Assembly: GCA_023038255.1 (NCBI GenBank)
Contig: CP082927.1
Location: forward strand, 330,436 to 394,435
DNA: 64,000 bases
Source of the DNA: Candidatus Peribacteria bacterium
GTDB taxonomy: Bacteria > Patescibacteriota > Gracilibacteria > Peribacterales > Peribacteraceae
Reading direction: 5' to 3'
Position numbers and translations under genes: made by a program. Each line of letters begins with the position of its first letter. Position 1 is the stretch's first letter. This document shows, piece by piece, positions 56,495 to 64,000 of this stretch. The notes below the pieces were generated by a model that saw only the letters and a list, made by a program, of their open reading frames with translations, ran no database searches and was not told the origin of the DNA.

Positions 56495-58828
56495 TTATCG
56501 GTTTTCCCATTCCTCCGGGAAGTCGTCCGTGTCGTCCTCGACGCCTTGATCGTATTCGTCATAATAAGAATCGGAAGAGATACCGCTCAAATCATGGGAG
56601 CGGATATCCGCTGCTGCATGACCGGTGTAATAGAGTTTGCTCATGTCATGGGTTTCGCCTTTGATCTCCTGGTGAACCAGAATCTCGGCATGGCTGAGGT
56701 CGTGCAGGATCACGCTGGCGCGCTGTGATTCCAGCTTCAATCCATCAACGTGCGACAGATCATTGGATTCCAAAGTCAGGAGGCCTGTTTTTCCTTCGAT
56801 CGATACATGCGACAGGTCTGCGGTTGTAAGGGTGAAAGTGGATCCCGTGAATCCTGTCACCGTTGCACGCGTCAGACCGCCGGCCGTGAGAGCTGTCAGG
56901 CGCGGGACGGTGATATCAAACTCCACACGCTGCGGATCGCAGAACAGGCAGAAAGCCCTGCTATCTACATGCTCGATCACCAGAGTCTCTTTCTGCTTGA
57001 GAAGGTGGATAGTCTGCAGATCGTCGTGCGGGCCCCGTGCGGTAATGCTGAAGCCGGTTCCCTGTCTGATGTGCAGGACGTCGCTGTTTTTTGCGTGGAT
57101 CGCGGTGAAATCCGTTGCACCGAATGTCTGCGTGGCCACAGGTCCATTGTCGACATGCCGCCAATCCGGGAAGAGAATGCCGCCTGCAAAGACGGCACTG
57201 GCAATTACCACAAGCCAAATCACAAAGAGAGAAATAGCCCCTGCGATCGTGAAACGTCTCTTGAGTTCAATCAGCGATGTGCCGATCTGAAAGAGGAAGA
57301 TAATCGGGACAAACACAATCACACACGCAACGGCGAGGTAGAGATACGCGAGCGGCGAATGATCCAGAATCGGACCGATATTCAGGTACGGAACGTAGCC
57401 CGTCTGAATAATGCGGATGACGGTCATAATCAGGAACATCAGTGCAATTGCCGTCACTGTGGTGATGATGCCACCGATCACACGAAGGATTGTCTGGATG
57501 ATTACTTTGATACTCTTCCAGATCATGCGGAAGAACCGGGAGATAGGGGAGTGATATGTATACATATTTTGATCAACTTTTATGTCTTCTTTCTGCCATT
57601 GAGGAGCCTCCTCTGCTTTCCCGTCTTTATTAGTGACACTGCTTGTGCCCGACGCTTTTGCCGTGACTACCGGCGACCCGTAGATGCATACACTGCTTCC
57701 GCCCGTGGCCTGACCATCAACAGTGTCCGTCGCCTGCAGATCTGCCGAGCTTGCACCGGAAATATCGGTGTGGGCGTTGGCTGTTTTGAACGCGCGCGCA
57801 TTCAGGCTGGACGCACCGCTGACCGTCGCATGAATGGTGTCTGCCGATCCCGTGATCGTCGCTGACGATGCGCCGCCTACCTGTATGCGGAGAACTGTTG
57901 CCTGCAGACTTGCGCGGAGTGCCGATGCGCCGACTGCCTTCAGGCTGATTTCTTTTCCTTTGAATCCATCAATGTCGACACTGCAGCCGCCATTCACATC
58001 GACTGCCTGCAGATCCGGCAATGTGATATCAAACGACAGGCGCTGGAATCCATGGAATATCCATGATGTCCATGATCCCTGAAACGGATCAATCCGCAGC
58101 TGGCCGTTCACGACATGAACATCCGTCGCCTTCAGGCCCTGCGCTGAACCGCGTGCCGAGACAGTCCATTCTTTTCCTTCACGGATGAAGAGCCGGAGTC
58201 CGCCGCGTGCGTAGACGGACGTGAACTTTTCTGTGGCGTAGGTTTGGGTGGAGCGGCGTATTTTTTTTTCGAGACCCGTGAGAGTCATTGGTTCGCCCTG
58301 CATTTCCATCCGCTCTGTATGCGTTTTTGCAAGCGGCATTGCGATCCACAGGACTATGTAGGCTATCACGCCAAGTCCGTTAAAGAATCCGCATATCACA
58401 AAAATCACGCGGACAATCACCGGATCAATGCCGAAGTACGCTGCTATGCCGGATGCAACACCCGCAATCACTTTATCGTCCGGATTTCTGTAAAAACGGC
58501 GGGGCGGATTTTTTTGTGCGGAGTCAGTCGTCTTTTTCTTCGGCGTCTCGTCGGCATCCGCTTCAAATGCTTCAAAGTCTTCCACTGTTCCCATTTTTGC
58601 AATCAGCGCGTCCACATCTTTCAGGGTGACTGTCTGTTTGCTCTTCTTCAGCTTCTCGGAAAATGTCTCCGCAATACGGCTTTCGATATCACTGACAATC
58701 TCATCACGGTCTGCGAGTGTCGCAAAGTGTGATCGGATGGATTCCAGGTATTCATCAAGACGGATGTAGGCGTCGTCATCGACGTGGAACAACATGCCGC
58801 TTATCTGGATAGAGACTGTCTTTTTCAT
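56495..58828 (-). CDS. PspC protein with two DUF2807 beta-helix domains
   Basis: A 777-residue membrane protein. Residues 1-105 form a DUF1700-like helical part (LDEYLESIRSHFATLADRDEIVSDIESRIAETFSEKLKK); residues 110-165 are a PspC domain (RNPDDKVIAGVASGIAAYFGIDPVIVRVIFVICGFFNGLGVIAYIVLWIAMPLA). A first DUF2807 adhesin-head-like beta-helix spans about 205-400 and a second about 570-755, with three membrane helices between (about 430-560). A role in envelope-stress sensing is inferred from PspC. The gene overlaps the padR stop by 4 bases and is probably controlled by it. Confidence 0.85.
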   Translation of the reverse strand: MKKTVSIQISGMLFHVDDDAYIRLDEYLESIRSHFATLADRDEIVSDIESRIAETFSEKLKKSKQTVTLKDVDALIAKMGTVEDFEAFEADADETPKKKTTDSAQKNPPRRFYRNPDDKVIAGVASGIAAYFGIDPVIVRVIFVICGFFNGLGVIAYIVLWIAMPLAKTHTERMEMQGEPMTLTGLEKKIRRSTQTYATEKFTSVYARGGLRLFIREGKEWTVSARGSAQGLKATDVHVVNGQLRIDPFQGSWTSWIFHGFQRLSFDITLPDLQAVDVNGGCSVDIDGFKGKEISLKAVGASALRASLQATVLRIQVGGASSATITGSADTIHATVSGASSLNARAFKTANAHTDISGASSADLQATDTVDGQATGGSSVCIYGSPVVTAKASGTSSVTNKDGKAEEAPQWQKEDIKVDQNMYTYHSPISRFFRMIWKSIKVIIQTILRVIGGIITTVTAIALMFLIMTVIRIIQTGYVPYLNIGPILDHSPLAYLYLAVACVIVFVPIIFLFQIGTSLIELKRRFTIAGAISLFVIWLVVIASAVFAGGILFPDWRHVDNGPVATQTFGATDFTAIHAKNSDVLHIRQGTGFSITARGPHDDLQTIHLLKQKETLVIEHVDSRAFCLFCDPQRVEFDITVPRLTALTAGGLTRATVTGFTGSTFTLTTADLSHVSIEGKTGLLTLESNDLSHVDGLKLESQRASVILHDLSHAEILVHQEIKGETHDMSKLYYTGHAAADIRSHDLSGISSDSYYDEYDQGVEDDTDDFPEEWENR

Positions 58829-59166
58829 TGGTGAAGGAGGGAAGAGAGAGAAGAAGAGAGGGAATTCCAGTGGGCGATCAGATTTTTGAGTCCTGCTTTA
58901 CCGTCTTTGGTCAGTGTGTAGAGTTTGCGCGGCGGTCCGCTTTTCGATTCTTCCCATTCATACTCGAGCATGCCGTCACGTTTCAGACGGCTGAGCAGGG
59001 GATAAATGGTGCCTTCGACGACAATCATGTCGATCTCGCCGAGTTTTTTGAGGATATCCGGGGCGTAGATACCGGGGGATTGGTTGATGATGAGGAGAAT
59101 GCAGAACTCCAGCGTGCCTTTGCGCATCTGGGCTTTCGTATTCTCGGTGTCGAATGCGGGAGTCAT
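58825..59166 (-). CDS. PadR-family transcriptional regulator
   Basis: A 113-residue winged-helix protein: TKAQMRKGTLEFCILLIINQSPGIYAPDILKKLGEIDMIVVEGTIYPLLSRLKRDGMLEYEWEESKSGPPRKLYTLTKDGKAGL, the core PadR motif. It heads an operon with the PspC gene, as PadR and PspC genes often do. The serine/leucine-rich end (SSSLSSLLH) is encoded by the pyrimidine-rich leader of the next gene. A perfect 13-base palindrome upstream is a likely operator. ATG 59166 was preferred over 59196, which lies within the promoter. Confidence 0.9.
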   Translation of the reverse strand: MTPAFDTENTKAQMRKGTLEFCILLIINQSPGIYAPDILKKLGEIDMIVVEGTIYPLLSRLKRDGMLEYEWEESKSGPPRKLYTLTKDGKAGLKNLIAHWNSLSSSLSSLLHQ

Positions 59167-59189
59167 GTGTTGAGAGTAATCTATAGTAC

Positions 59190-59202
59190 CTTGCAATGCA
59201 AG
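59190..59202. promoter_or_regulatory. Operator candidate CTTGCAATGCAAG
   Basis: A perfect palindrome directly upstream of TACTATAGA, the likely -10 region of the padR-pspC unit. Autorepression by PadR is inferred. Confidence 0.6.
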
Positions 59203-59406
59203 CTACTATGTCAGAAAATTGTACATAATATCAACCATACGATGATTCTCTGATGTTTTTACTGCTTGTACCGCGTAGCGTCTGTCTTTGATGAAAAGGA
59301 TGTTGTTGATGAGTGCTTGGCATCACATCATATTTTTGATCGCGAAGTGGTATCATCACTTTTCCAATCGTCCTAGAATCAGGGGGATTCTTCCCACCTT
59401 CTTCCT

Positions 59407-61950
59407 ATGAAACGCGTCACCGCTTCGGTTGCTCTGCTGTCTCTTCTTGTCTCTGCATGCACGTCTGCACCTGGTCCGGATGCAGGAAGCGGCAGCACTG
59501 TCTCATCCGCTTCGTCCAAGGCATCCGGCATTCTTCCTGTTGCGGAAGCCGGAGCATTCGGCGCATCTGTTACATACACTGAGCCAACTGTGGCTATCAA
59601 TACAGACATCGCTGCCCCGTTTCAAAACAGCGAAGCCACGAACCTTGCAGACCTCGAAAAAGCCTACGGCATCAAGCTGAGTGCCGCCGAAAAGGCATTC
59701 CTCGAGAAAAACAAGTTCGTCGAAAAGACACTTACCGACACATCCATCACACCGCTCCTGCCCAAAGGCGGCAATGCCGATATGTACCGCGAGTTCGTCG
59801 GACTCTATAACACAGTGAATGGTGAGTGGGATTACAAAACACGCGGCGCACAGAATGCGGTGTTTTATACCTCCGATGTCTTCTTCAATGCCTATAACAA
59901 TCTCTTTGTGGAATTGCTGAAAGAGATGGAAAACAAAGTCTTCTTCCCTGCCATGAAAGACCTGAGCATCGGATTCTACAATGCATCTGTCGAGAAGCTG
60001 AAAGCAGCCACGACGGATGCGGACAAGAAAACATGGACGCAGGTCAGAAATTACTATGCCGTTCCGTATGCTGTTTTCTCAGCATCCGCAGAACCGCTCA
60101 ACCAGGATTCGTATTTCAAAGACGGAGAAATGCTGGATCCTGCAACCGTGCAGGCAGATTTCAAAAAGAATGATGCGACGGTCGATACGTTCGAAAAAGC
60201 CACAGCAATCGTAAAAACCCTCAAGCTCGATAGTGCCAGCGAAGCAGTGGTCATCAAAGATCTGAAACAGGTCTACGCTGCTGCCGCTCCCGGGGTTCCG
60301 TACATCCTGGAAAATGAATTTGCAGAGTACAAGAAGCAGACCGATGTTGATTTCAAGATCGATTTCAGCTTCTTTACGCCGCGCGGCTCCTACACATCGT
60401 CTTCTCTCCGCCGCGCGTATTTCCGCGGTATGAACTGGTACATCCAGGTGCCGTTTTTCGTGAAGAGCCCGCAGCTCACGGCTGATGCGTTCGCGATCAC
60501 ACAGCTGATGGCAGAACATCCGGAGCACCTGAATAACTACAATAAGCTCGAAGCAACCATCAACTTCCTCGTCGGCCGCAGCGACGACCTCATGCCCGCC
60601 GATTACCTGTCCGCACTCCATGCATCGAAGAATGCTGCAGATCCGGAAGCGGCATCACTCGATTATCTCATGAAAGCGCGCAGCCCGCTCATCAAGAGCC
60701 TGAGCGCCATGTACAGCGCAGTTGGTGTCAACAAGACGGATGACGTCGTGAACCTGACCAAAGGCATGCGCTTCTTCAGTGGCAAATTCATTATCGATAG
60801 TTTCTGGACCGGTCAGCTCTCCCAGGGGGATGAAGCTATCAAACCGGGCTATGACCAGAAGCTCCCGCCGTACGTGTCCTCTCTGGAAGTGATGGCGATT
60901 CTCGGCTCCGACTACGCAAAATCCCAGATTCCAAAGCTCGATTTCTATAAGCCCACAAACGCAAAAGCTATCGACAAAGCTGTTGCCGATCTCACGGCTG
61001 CGCAGGAAAAACTCGATGTGCCGTTCTGGCAGAGCAACATCTATAACGGCTGGCTCTGGACGATCAAGGGCCTCTTCTCCTGGCAGAAAGAGCACAAGTC
61101 CTCTCTCCCGCTCTTCATGCAGTCGCCCATGTGGGACATCAAAACGCTGATGACCGGTGCCGGATTCTGGGCCGAACTCCGCCATGCAACCATCCTCTAC
61201 GCCAAGCAGTCTTTTGCAGAACTCGGCGGAGGCGGAGGGGATTGCGATACGCGCCCCGTCCCCCCGGCACCCAAGTCCTACATTGAACCGCAGCTCCTTG
61301 CCTATGAGCGTCTCCACTTCCTTGGCAAGCGCACCGCGGAAGGGCTGCGCAGTATGAAGTTTGAACTCAGTAACCTGAATAATCTCGACTCATTCGTCCA
61401 GTTGATGGAAAAGGTGCAGAGCTACACAAAGAAACAACTCGGGAACACGGCTCTGAACGAAACAATTGTCGATAAAACCTATCCTGATGTGAAAGACGAA
61501 ACCGGAAAGGTTTGTGTCCAGCACGAGATTGAAGGGGAGAGTGACTGGGAAGATCTCCGCATCGGCATCGTTTCCGGTCTGGAAGCATCACTTCCTCTGC
61601 CGGTCGAAGGCCCGGTTCTTCCTGCAAAAGACCGTCGCGCGGCCATTGTTGCCGATATCCACACAGGTCAGGATTCCGATAACCCTTTACAGATTGTCTA
61701 CCAGGCAACCGGCGTCCCCCGCGTCATCATCGTCGCGGTGAAAGATGTAAACGGCCCGCGCTACACTATCGGCTTCACGTATTCCCACTACGAATTCCGC
61801 AAAGATCACGGGGGAAACCGCATGACCGATGAAGACTGGCAGAAGAATTTCTACATCGGCGAAGACCCGAATGCAGCCTTCAATTATACGAATAAGAGTG
61901 GCTGGCCGCAGATGAACAGCTGGTACCTTCCCATCACCGATATCAAATAA
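59407..61950 (+). CDS. DUF3160 lipoprotein
   Basis: An 847-residue protein with a lipoprotein signal (VALLSLLVSACTSAP, lipobox VSAC) and a short serine linker, then a long helical domain matching DUF3160: LPKGGNADMYREFVGLYNTVN, YTSDVFFNAYNNLFVELLKEMENKVFF, SYTSSSLRRAYFRGMNWYIQVPFFV, LSQGDEAIKPGYDQKLPPYVSSLEVMAILGSD. The family is found in diverse bacteria and archaea with no known function. A C/T-rich leader precedes the ATG. The stop overlaps the next ATG as TAATG, so the two proteins are probably made together. Confidence 0.85.
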   Translation: MKRVTASVALLSLLVSACTSAPGPDAGSGSTVSSASSKASGILPVAEAGAFGASVTYTEPTVAINTDIAAPFQNSEATNLADLEKAYGIKLSAAEKAFLEKNKFVEKTLTDTSITPLLPKGGNADMYREFVGLYNTVNGEWDYKTRGAQNAVFYTSDVFFNAYNNLFVELLKEMENKVFFPAMKDLSIGFYNASVEKLKAATTDADKKTWTQVRNYYAVPYAVFSASAEPLNQDSYFKDGEMLDPATVQADFKKNDATVDTFEKATAIVKTLKLDSASEAVVIKDLKQVYAAAAPGVPYILENEFAEYKKQTDVDFKIDFSFFTPRGSYTSSSLRRAYFRGMNWYIQVPFFVKSPQLTADAFAITQLMAEHPEHLNNYNKLEATINFLVGRSDDLMPADYLSALHASKNAADPEAASLDYLMKARSPLIKSLSAMYSAVGVNKTDDVVNLTKGMRFFSGKFIIDSFWTGQLSQGDEAIKPGYDQKLPPYVSSLEVMAILGSDYAKSQIPKLDFYKPTNAKAIDKAVADLTAAQEKLDVPFWQSNIYNGWLWTIKGLFSWQKEHKSSLPLFMQSPMWDIKTLMTGAGFWAELRHATILYAKQSFAELGGGGGDCDTRPVPPAPKSYIEPQLLAYERLHFLGKRTAEGLRSMKFELSNLNNLDSFVQLMEKVQSYTKKQLGNTALNETIVDKTYPDVKDETGKVCVQHEIEGESDWEDLRIGIVSGLEASLPLPVEGPVLPAKDRRAAIVADIHTGQDSDNPLQIVYQATGVPRVIIVAVKDVNGPRYTIGFTYSHYEFRKDHGGNRMTDEDWQKNFYIGEDPNAAFNYTNKSGWPQMNSWYLPITDIK

Positions 61951-63581
61951 TGAATAAAAAATGTATTCATAGCATGAGCGTCTCTGCAACAGTAGCAGGG
62001 GCGCTTTTGCTGTCTGGCTGTTCTGATGCACTGCGGCTCCATACATACGATAACCCGTATGAAAATCCGCAGATTTTTATGGAAGGGATCTATGCTGCAG
62101 ACAAAGAGATCGATCCTCCGTCTGCTGCGTATCCCATTAGGGCAGTCATCCTCCCACATCATCTCACCGCAACACGGTCCATGGCGGCAGGAGTCCGGAT
62201 GCTCCAGAACCAATCCTTCAAGCACATCCTCCTCCTCTCCCCCGATCACTTCGATCAGTGTCCGACGCCGCTCTGTACGGTCAACAGCCTGCAGGAGACG
62301 CAGTTTGGGAAAGTCTACAGCGACCGCCAGACAGTCAGGACGTTATCGGAGTCACAGCTCACCACCATTGCTCCGGAGATCTTCAAGAAAGAGCATGGTG
62401 TGCATGCGGTCCTTCCCTATATCGCACACTATTTTCCTGATACGCCTGTTACAGCGGTCGTTCTCTCTCAGAAAAATTGGAAAAGTTACAGCGGAGCCCT
62501 ATTGGAAAACATAAAATCTGTACTAAAAAATGATACAATATTGATGGTCAGCAGCGATTTTTCTCACTATCTGTCCCTCACAAAATCCAATGAAGCGGAT
62601 GAACGTACGGCGGAGACACTCTTTTCCAAAAATCTGGAGGGGGTCGCGCAGTTGAAAAATCCTGATCAGACAGACTGCGCACAGTGTCTGTGGGTGCTAG
62701 GGTCCATTGCTGCAGAGCGCGGTTTCTACAATCCATCCACTGTTGCACACACCAACTCAGCGATCTTATTGAATAATAAAAGTGTTCAAGAAACGACCAG
62801 TCACTTCGCCATGGTCTGGTATCAGAATGCTGCACTGACCGGAGACGATCTTGCTGTTGCCGGTGATGTGACGATGACCCGGACAAAACGGACGCCGAAG
62901 ATGAAACCGCCGATGCAGACGTTCTGGTCCGGCAGTGGCCTGCGCGTTGTGAATCTCGAGGGACCGCTTCTGGAAACCTGTCCTCCTGATCGCACGATGT
63001 TTAATTTCTGCAATCAGCTGAATCTATGGAAGGGCATGCTCGATTATGCGACACATTGGGGGATTATGAATAACCATACACTCGATCAGTACGTTGCCGG
63101 TCTCGCAGAGACCCGTCAGCTTATTCCCGCAAACGGTGAAATACTTGTTGATGACCATATGGTGGATGCAGGCCCGTATCGGTTCATCGGACTGAGCGGT
63201 CTGATGAATCCGGTACTGGATACGCCATTGCTCAATCTTTCGTATCAGTACAAACAGGTCGTGGCAGAACTGAAGAATAAGAACCCGGACAAGATGACAA
63301 TCGTCTTTGTGCATGAGGGTATTGAATACCGGGCCCTCACATCCGAAGGGGAAAATCAGTATCTCCGCTCATTCATCGATGCCGGAGCGGACGTCGTGGT
63401 TGCCGCTCATACGCATGTCGTCAGTGATATGGAGGTCTACAAAGGAAAGCTGATTTTCCGTGGGGTGGGAAACTTTATCTTCGACCAGTATGACGAGATT
63501 TCCACGACGACCGGGAAAGCTGTCCGCCTGAGGAAAGGTAAAGATGGAATCGAATTTCAAAGCTTGATAGAGCGCATATAA
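61950..63581 (+). CDS. Fusion of MEMO-like and CapA-like domains, lipoprotein
   Basis: A 543-residue protein with a lipoprotein signal (VAGALLLSGCSD). Residues about 60-305 match the MEMO/AmmeMemoRadiSam-B fold: AVILPHHLTATRSMAAGVRML, ILLLSPDHFDQ, EHGVHAVLPYIAHYFPDTPVTAVVLS, LMVSSDFSHYL. Residues about 305-540 match CapA (poly-gamma-glutamate synthesis/metallophosphatase-like): DDLAVAGDVTMTR, LRVVNLEGPL, MNNHTLDQYVAGL, DVVVAAHTHVVSDMEVYKGKLIFRGVGNFIFDQ. The two domains are usually separate. Coupled by TAATG to the DUF3160 lipoprotein. Function unknown; metal-binding residues appear kept in both parts. Confidence 0.85.
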   Translation: MNKKCIHSMSVSATVAGALLLSGCSDALRLHTYDNPYENPQIFMEGIYAADKEIDPPSAAYPIRAVILPHHLTATRSMAAGVRMLQNQSFKHILLLSPDHFDQCPTPLCTVNSLQETQFGKVYSDRQTVRTLSESQLTTIAPEIFKKEHGVHAVLPYIAHYFPDTPVTAVVLSQKNWKSYSGALLENIKSVLKNDTILMVSSDFSHYLSLTKSNEADERTAETLFSKNLEGVAQLKNPDQTDCAQCLWVLGSIAAERGFYNPSTVAHTNSAILLNNKSVQETTSHFAMVWYQNAALTGDDLAVAGDVTMTRTKRTPKMKPPMQTFWSGSGLRVVNLEGPLLETCPPDRTMFNFCNQLNLWKGMLDYATHWGIMNNHTLDQYVAGLAETRQLIPANGEILVDDHMVDAGPYRFIGLSGLMNPVLDTPLLNLSYQYKQVVAELKNKNPDKMTIVFVHEGIEYRALTSEGENQYLRSFIDAGADVVVAAHTHVVSDMEVYKGKLIFRGVGNFIFDQYDEISTTTGKAVRLRKGKDGIEFQSLIERI

Positions 63582-63602
63582 TTGATCACAAAATGTGCAC
63601 AA
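63582..63602. repeat. AT-rich palindrome after the MEMO-CapA gene
   Basis: TTG-at-CACA, AAA, TGTG-ca-CAA, starting right at the stop codon and running into the terminator. Confidence 0.5.
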
Positions 63603-63632
63603 AAAAATACCGCGGTATCCGCGGTATTTTTC
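63601..63632. terminator. Bidirectional terminator
   Basis: ATACCGCGG (63607-63615), TAT, CCGCGGTAT (63619-63627), with an A run before and a T run after. It separates the MEMO-CapA gene from the partial gene on the other strand. Confidence 0.88.
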
Positions 63633-63647
63633 TTCTCTCATCAAATA

Positions 63648-64000
63648 TTAAAAGAGTTTGTACCAGGGCAATGTCGTGTCAGAGGATGTTGATCCAACAC
63701 TGGAAGGCATGGAGGAGCTGGATGCTGCAGAGCTTGGCGTGGTCTTGGTGGGAGGGAGGACCAGAGCCTTGGTCGGTCTGTTCATCTGAAGGAGAACATT
63801 CAACGGAACAACACGTGCGTCGAGCTGCTTGTACGGAGTACCCGGGCGTGTGGTGATGTCATTGTCGAGGCGCTCCAGCATTTCCATCGCTTCATCAGCT
63901 GTAACAATGTGTTGCAACGTTGAGACAGAAACCGGGATGGTATTGCGTTCTGCAAGGGCAAAAGCGTACGGACCGTACCAGGCACCGCGGTTTGTCGCTT
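63648..64000 (-). CDS. C-terminal end of an SLH-type protein (partial)
   Basis: The frame is open through the window edge, so only the last 116 codons are seen. The visible start, TNRGAWYGPYAFALAERNTIPVSVSTLQHIVTADEAMEMLERL, resembles an SLH repeat (GAWYGPYAFALAER), and the end is a proline/serine-rich tail with SSAASSSSMPSS, the linker style of the other surface proteins here. A complete frame would show whether it is another large secreted protein. Confidence 0.7.
   Translation of the reverse strand, partial: ATNRGAWYGPYAFALAERNTIPVSVSTLQHIVTADEAMEMLERLDNDITTRPGTPYKQLDARVVPLNVLLQMNRPTKALVLPPTKTTPSSAASSSSMPSSVGSTSSDTTLPWYKLF

Noticed and set aside
56750-57865. 371-codon plus-strand frame
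   Set aside because: Antisense to the PspC/DUF2807 gene; composition is that of a shadow frame.
133-64000. UGA read as glycine
   Set aside because: Genes end with TGA in ATGA or TGATG overlaps at many places and no conserved glycine is encoded by TGA.

Overview
Kind of organism. The window reads as a chromosome segment of a small-genome bacterium of the Candidate Phyla Radiation, most likely near Ca. Peribacteria/Peregrinibacteria. This is an inference from gene style, not from a marker gene. The signs are several very large secreted proteins with serine-run linkers and SLH or SH3 ends, an alanyl-tRNA synthetase of only 620 residues without the usual C-terminal domain, a gene order dominated by small membrane proteins of unknown function, and no biosynthetic operons. 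TGA acts as a stop codon (many ATGA and TGATG overlaps), so the UGA-glycine code of Gracilibacteria/Absconditabacteria is excluded.

Layout. 0-12.2 kb: three large surface proteins (PA14/cadherin-like/SLH, seven 51-residue repeats/SLH, three LamG/SLH/SH3), interrupted by a DUF2975-XRE-DUF2975 group. 12.2-15.7 kb: paired flavin-type PNPOx proteins, a PH-domain membrane protein, a D-2-hydroxyacid dehydrogenase and a PQ-loop-like membrane protein. 15.7-21.8 kb: a probable integrative element next to tRNA-Asn with a HEPN protein, an OLD-type ATPase/TOPRIM nuclease, a secreted nuclease, a strongly folded intergenic element and a large serine recombinase whose stop codon lies in the tRNA anticodon. 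An 11-base direct repeat brackets it. 21.9-29.6 kb: envelope membrane proteins (GT-C-like, HTTM) and a THUMP-type RNA methyltransferase. 29.7-34.5 kb: alaS and two tandem histidine kinases with an EF-hand loop in the sensor domain. 34.6-37.5 kb: small genes and the tmRNA gene, flanked by a tandemly duplicated multi-hairpin repeat. 37.6-40.7 kb: a very AT-rich TrlF-type PHP/ATPase gene. 40.7-49.4 kb: an ECF sigma/anti-sigma pair, TspO-DUF2177-DUF1295, and many small membrane proteins. 49.4-54.5 kb: a polyamine-type ABC importer spread over three transcription units. 54.6-64 kb: MFS exporter, PadR with PspC/DUF2807, DUF3160 lipoprotein, a MEMO-CapA fusion, and a partial SLH-type protein at the edge.

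Gene starts. Shine-Dalgarno sequences are almost absent; I see only two good ones. Instead there are two other classes. In about eighteen genes a TANNNT-type -10 box lies 5-8 bases before the start codon, so the mRNA should be leaderless. In about fourteen others a pyrimidine-rich tract runs directly into the ATG. I used the first rule to choose many starts below; several of them are shorter than the longest open frame.

Best candidates for something undescribed are the start-codon architecture, the HEPN/OLD island with its folded element, the hairpin repeat touching the tmRNA gene, the recurring AT-rich palindromes, and the tandem EF-hand kinases.
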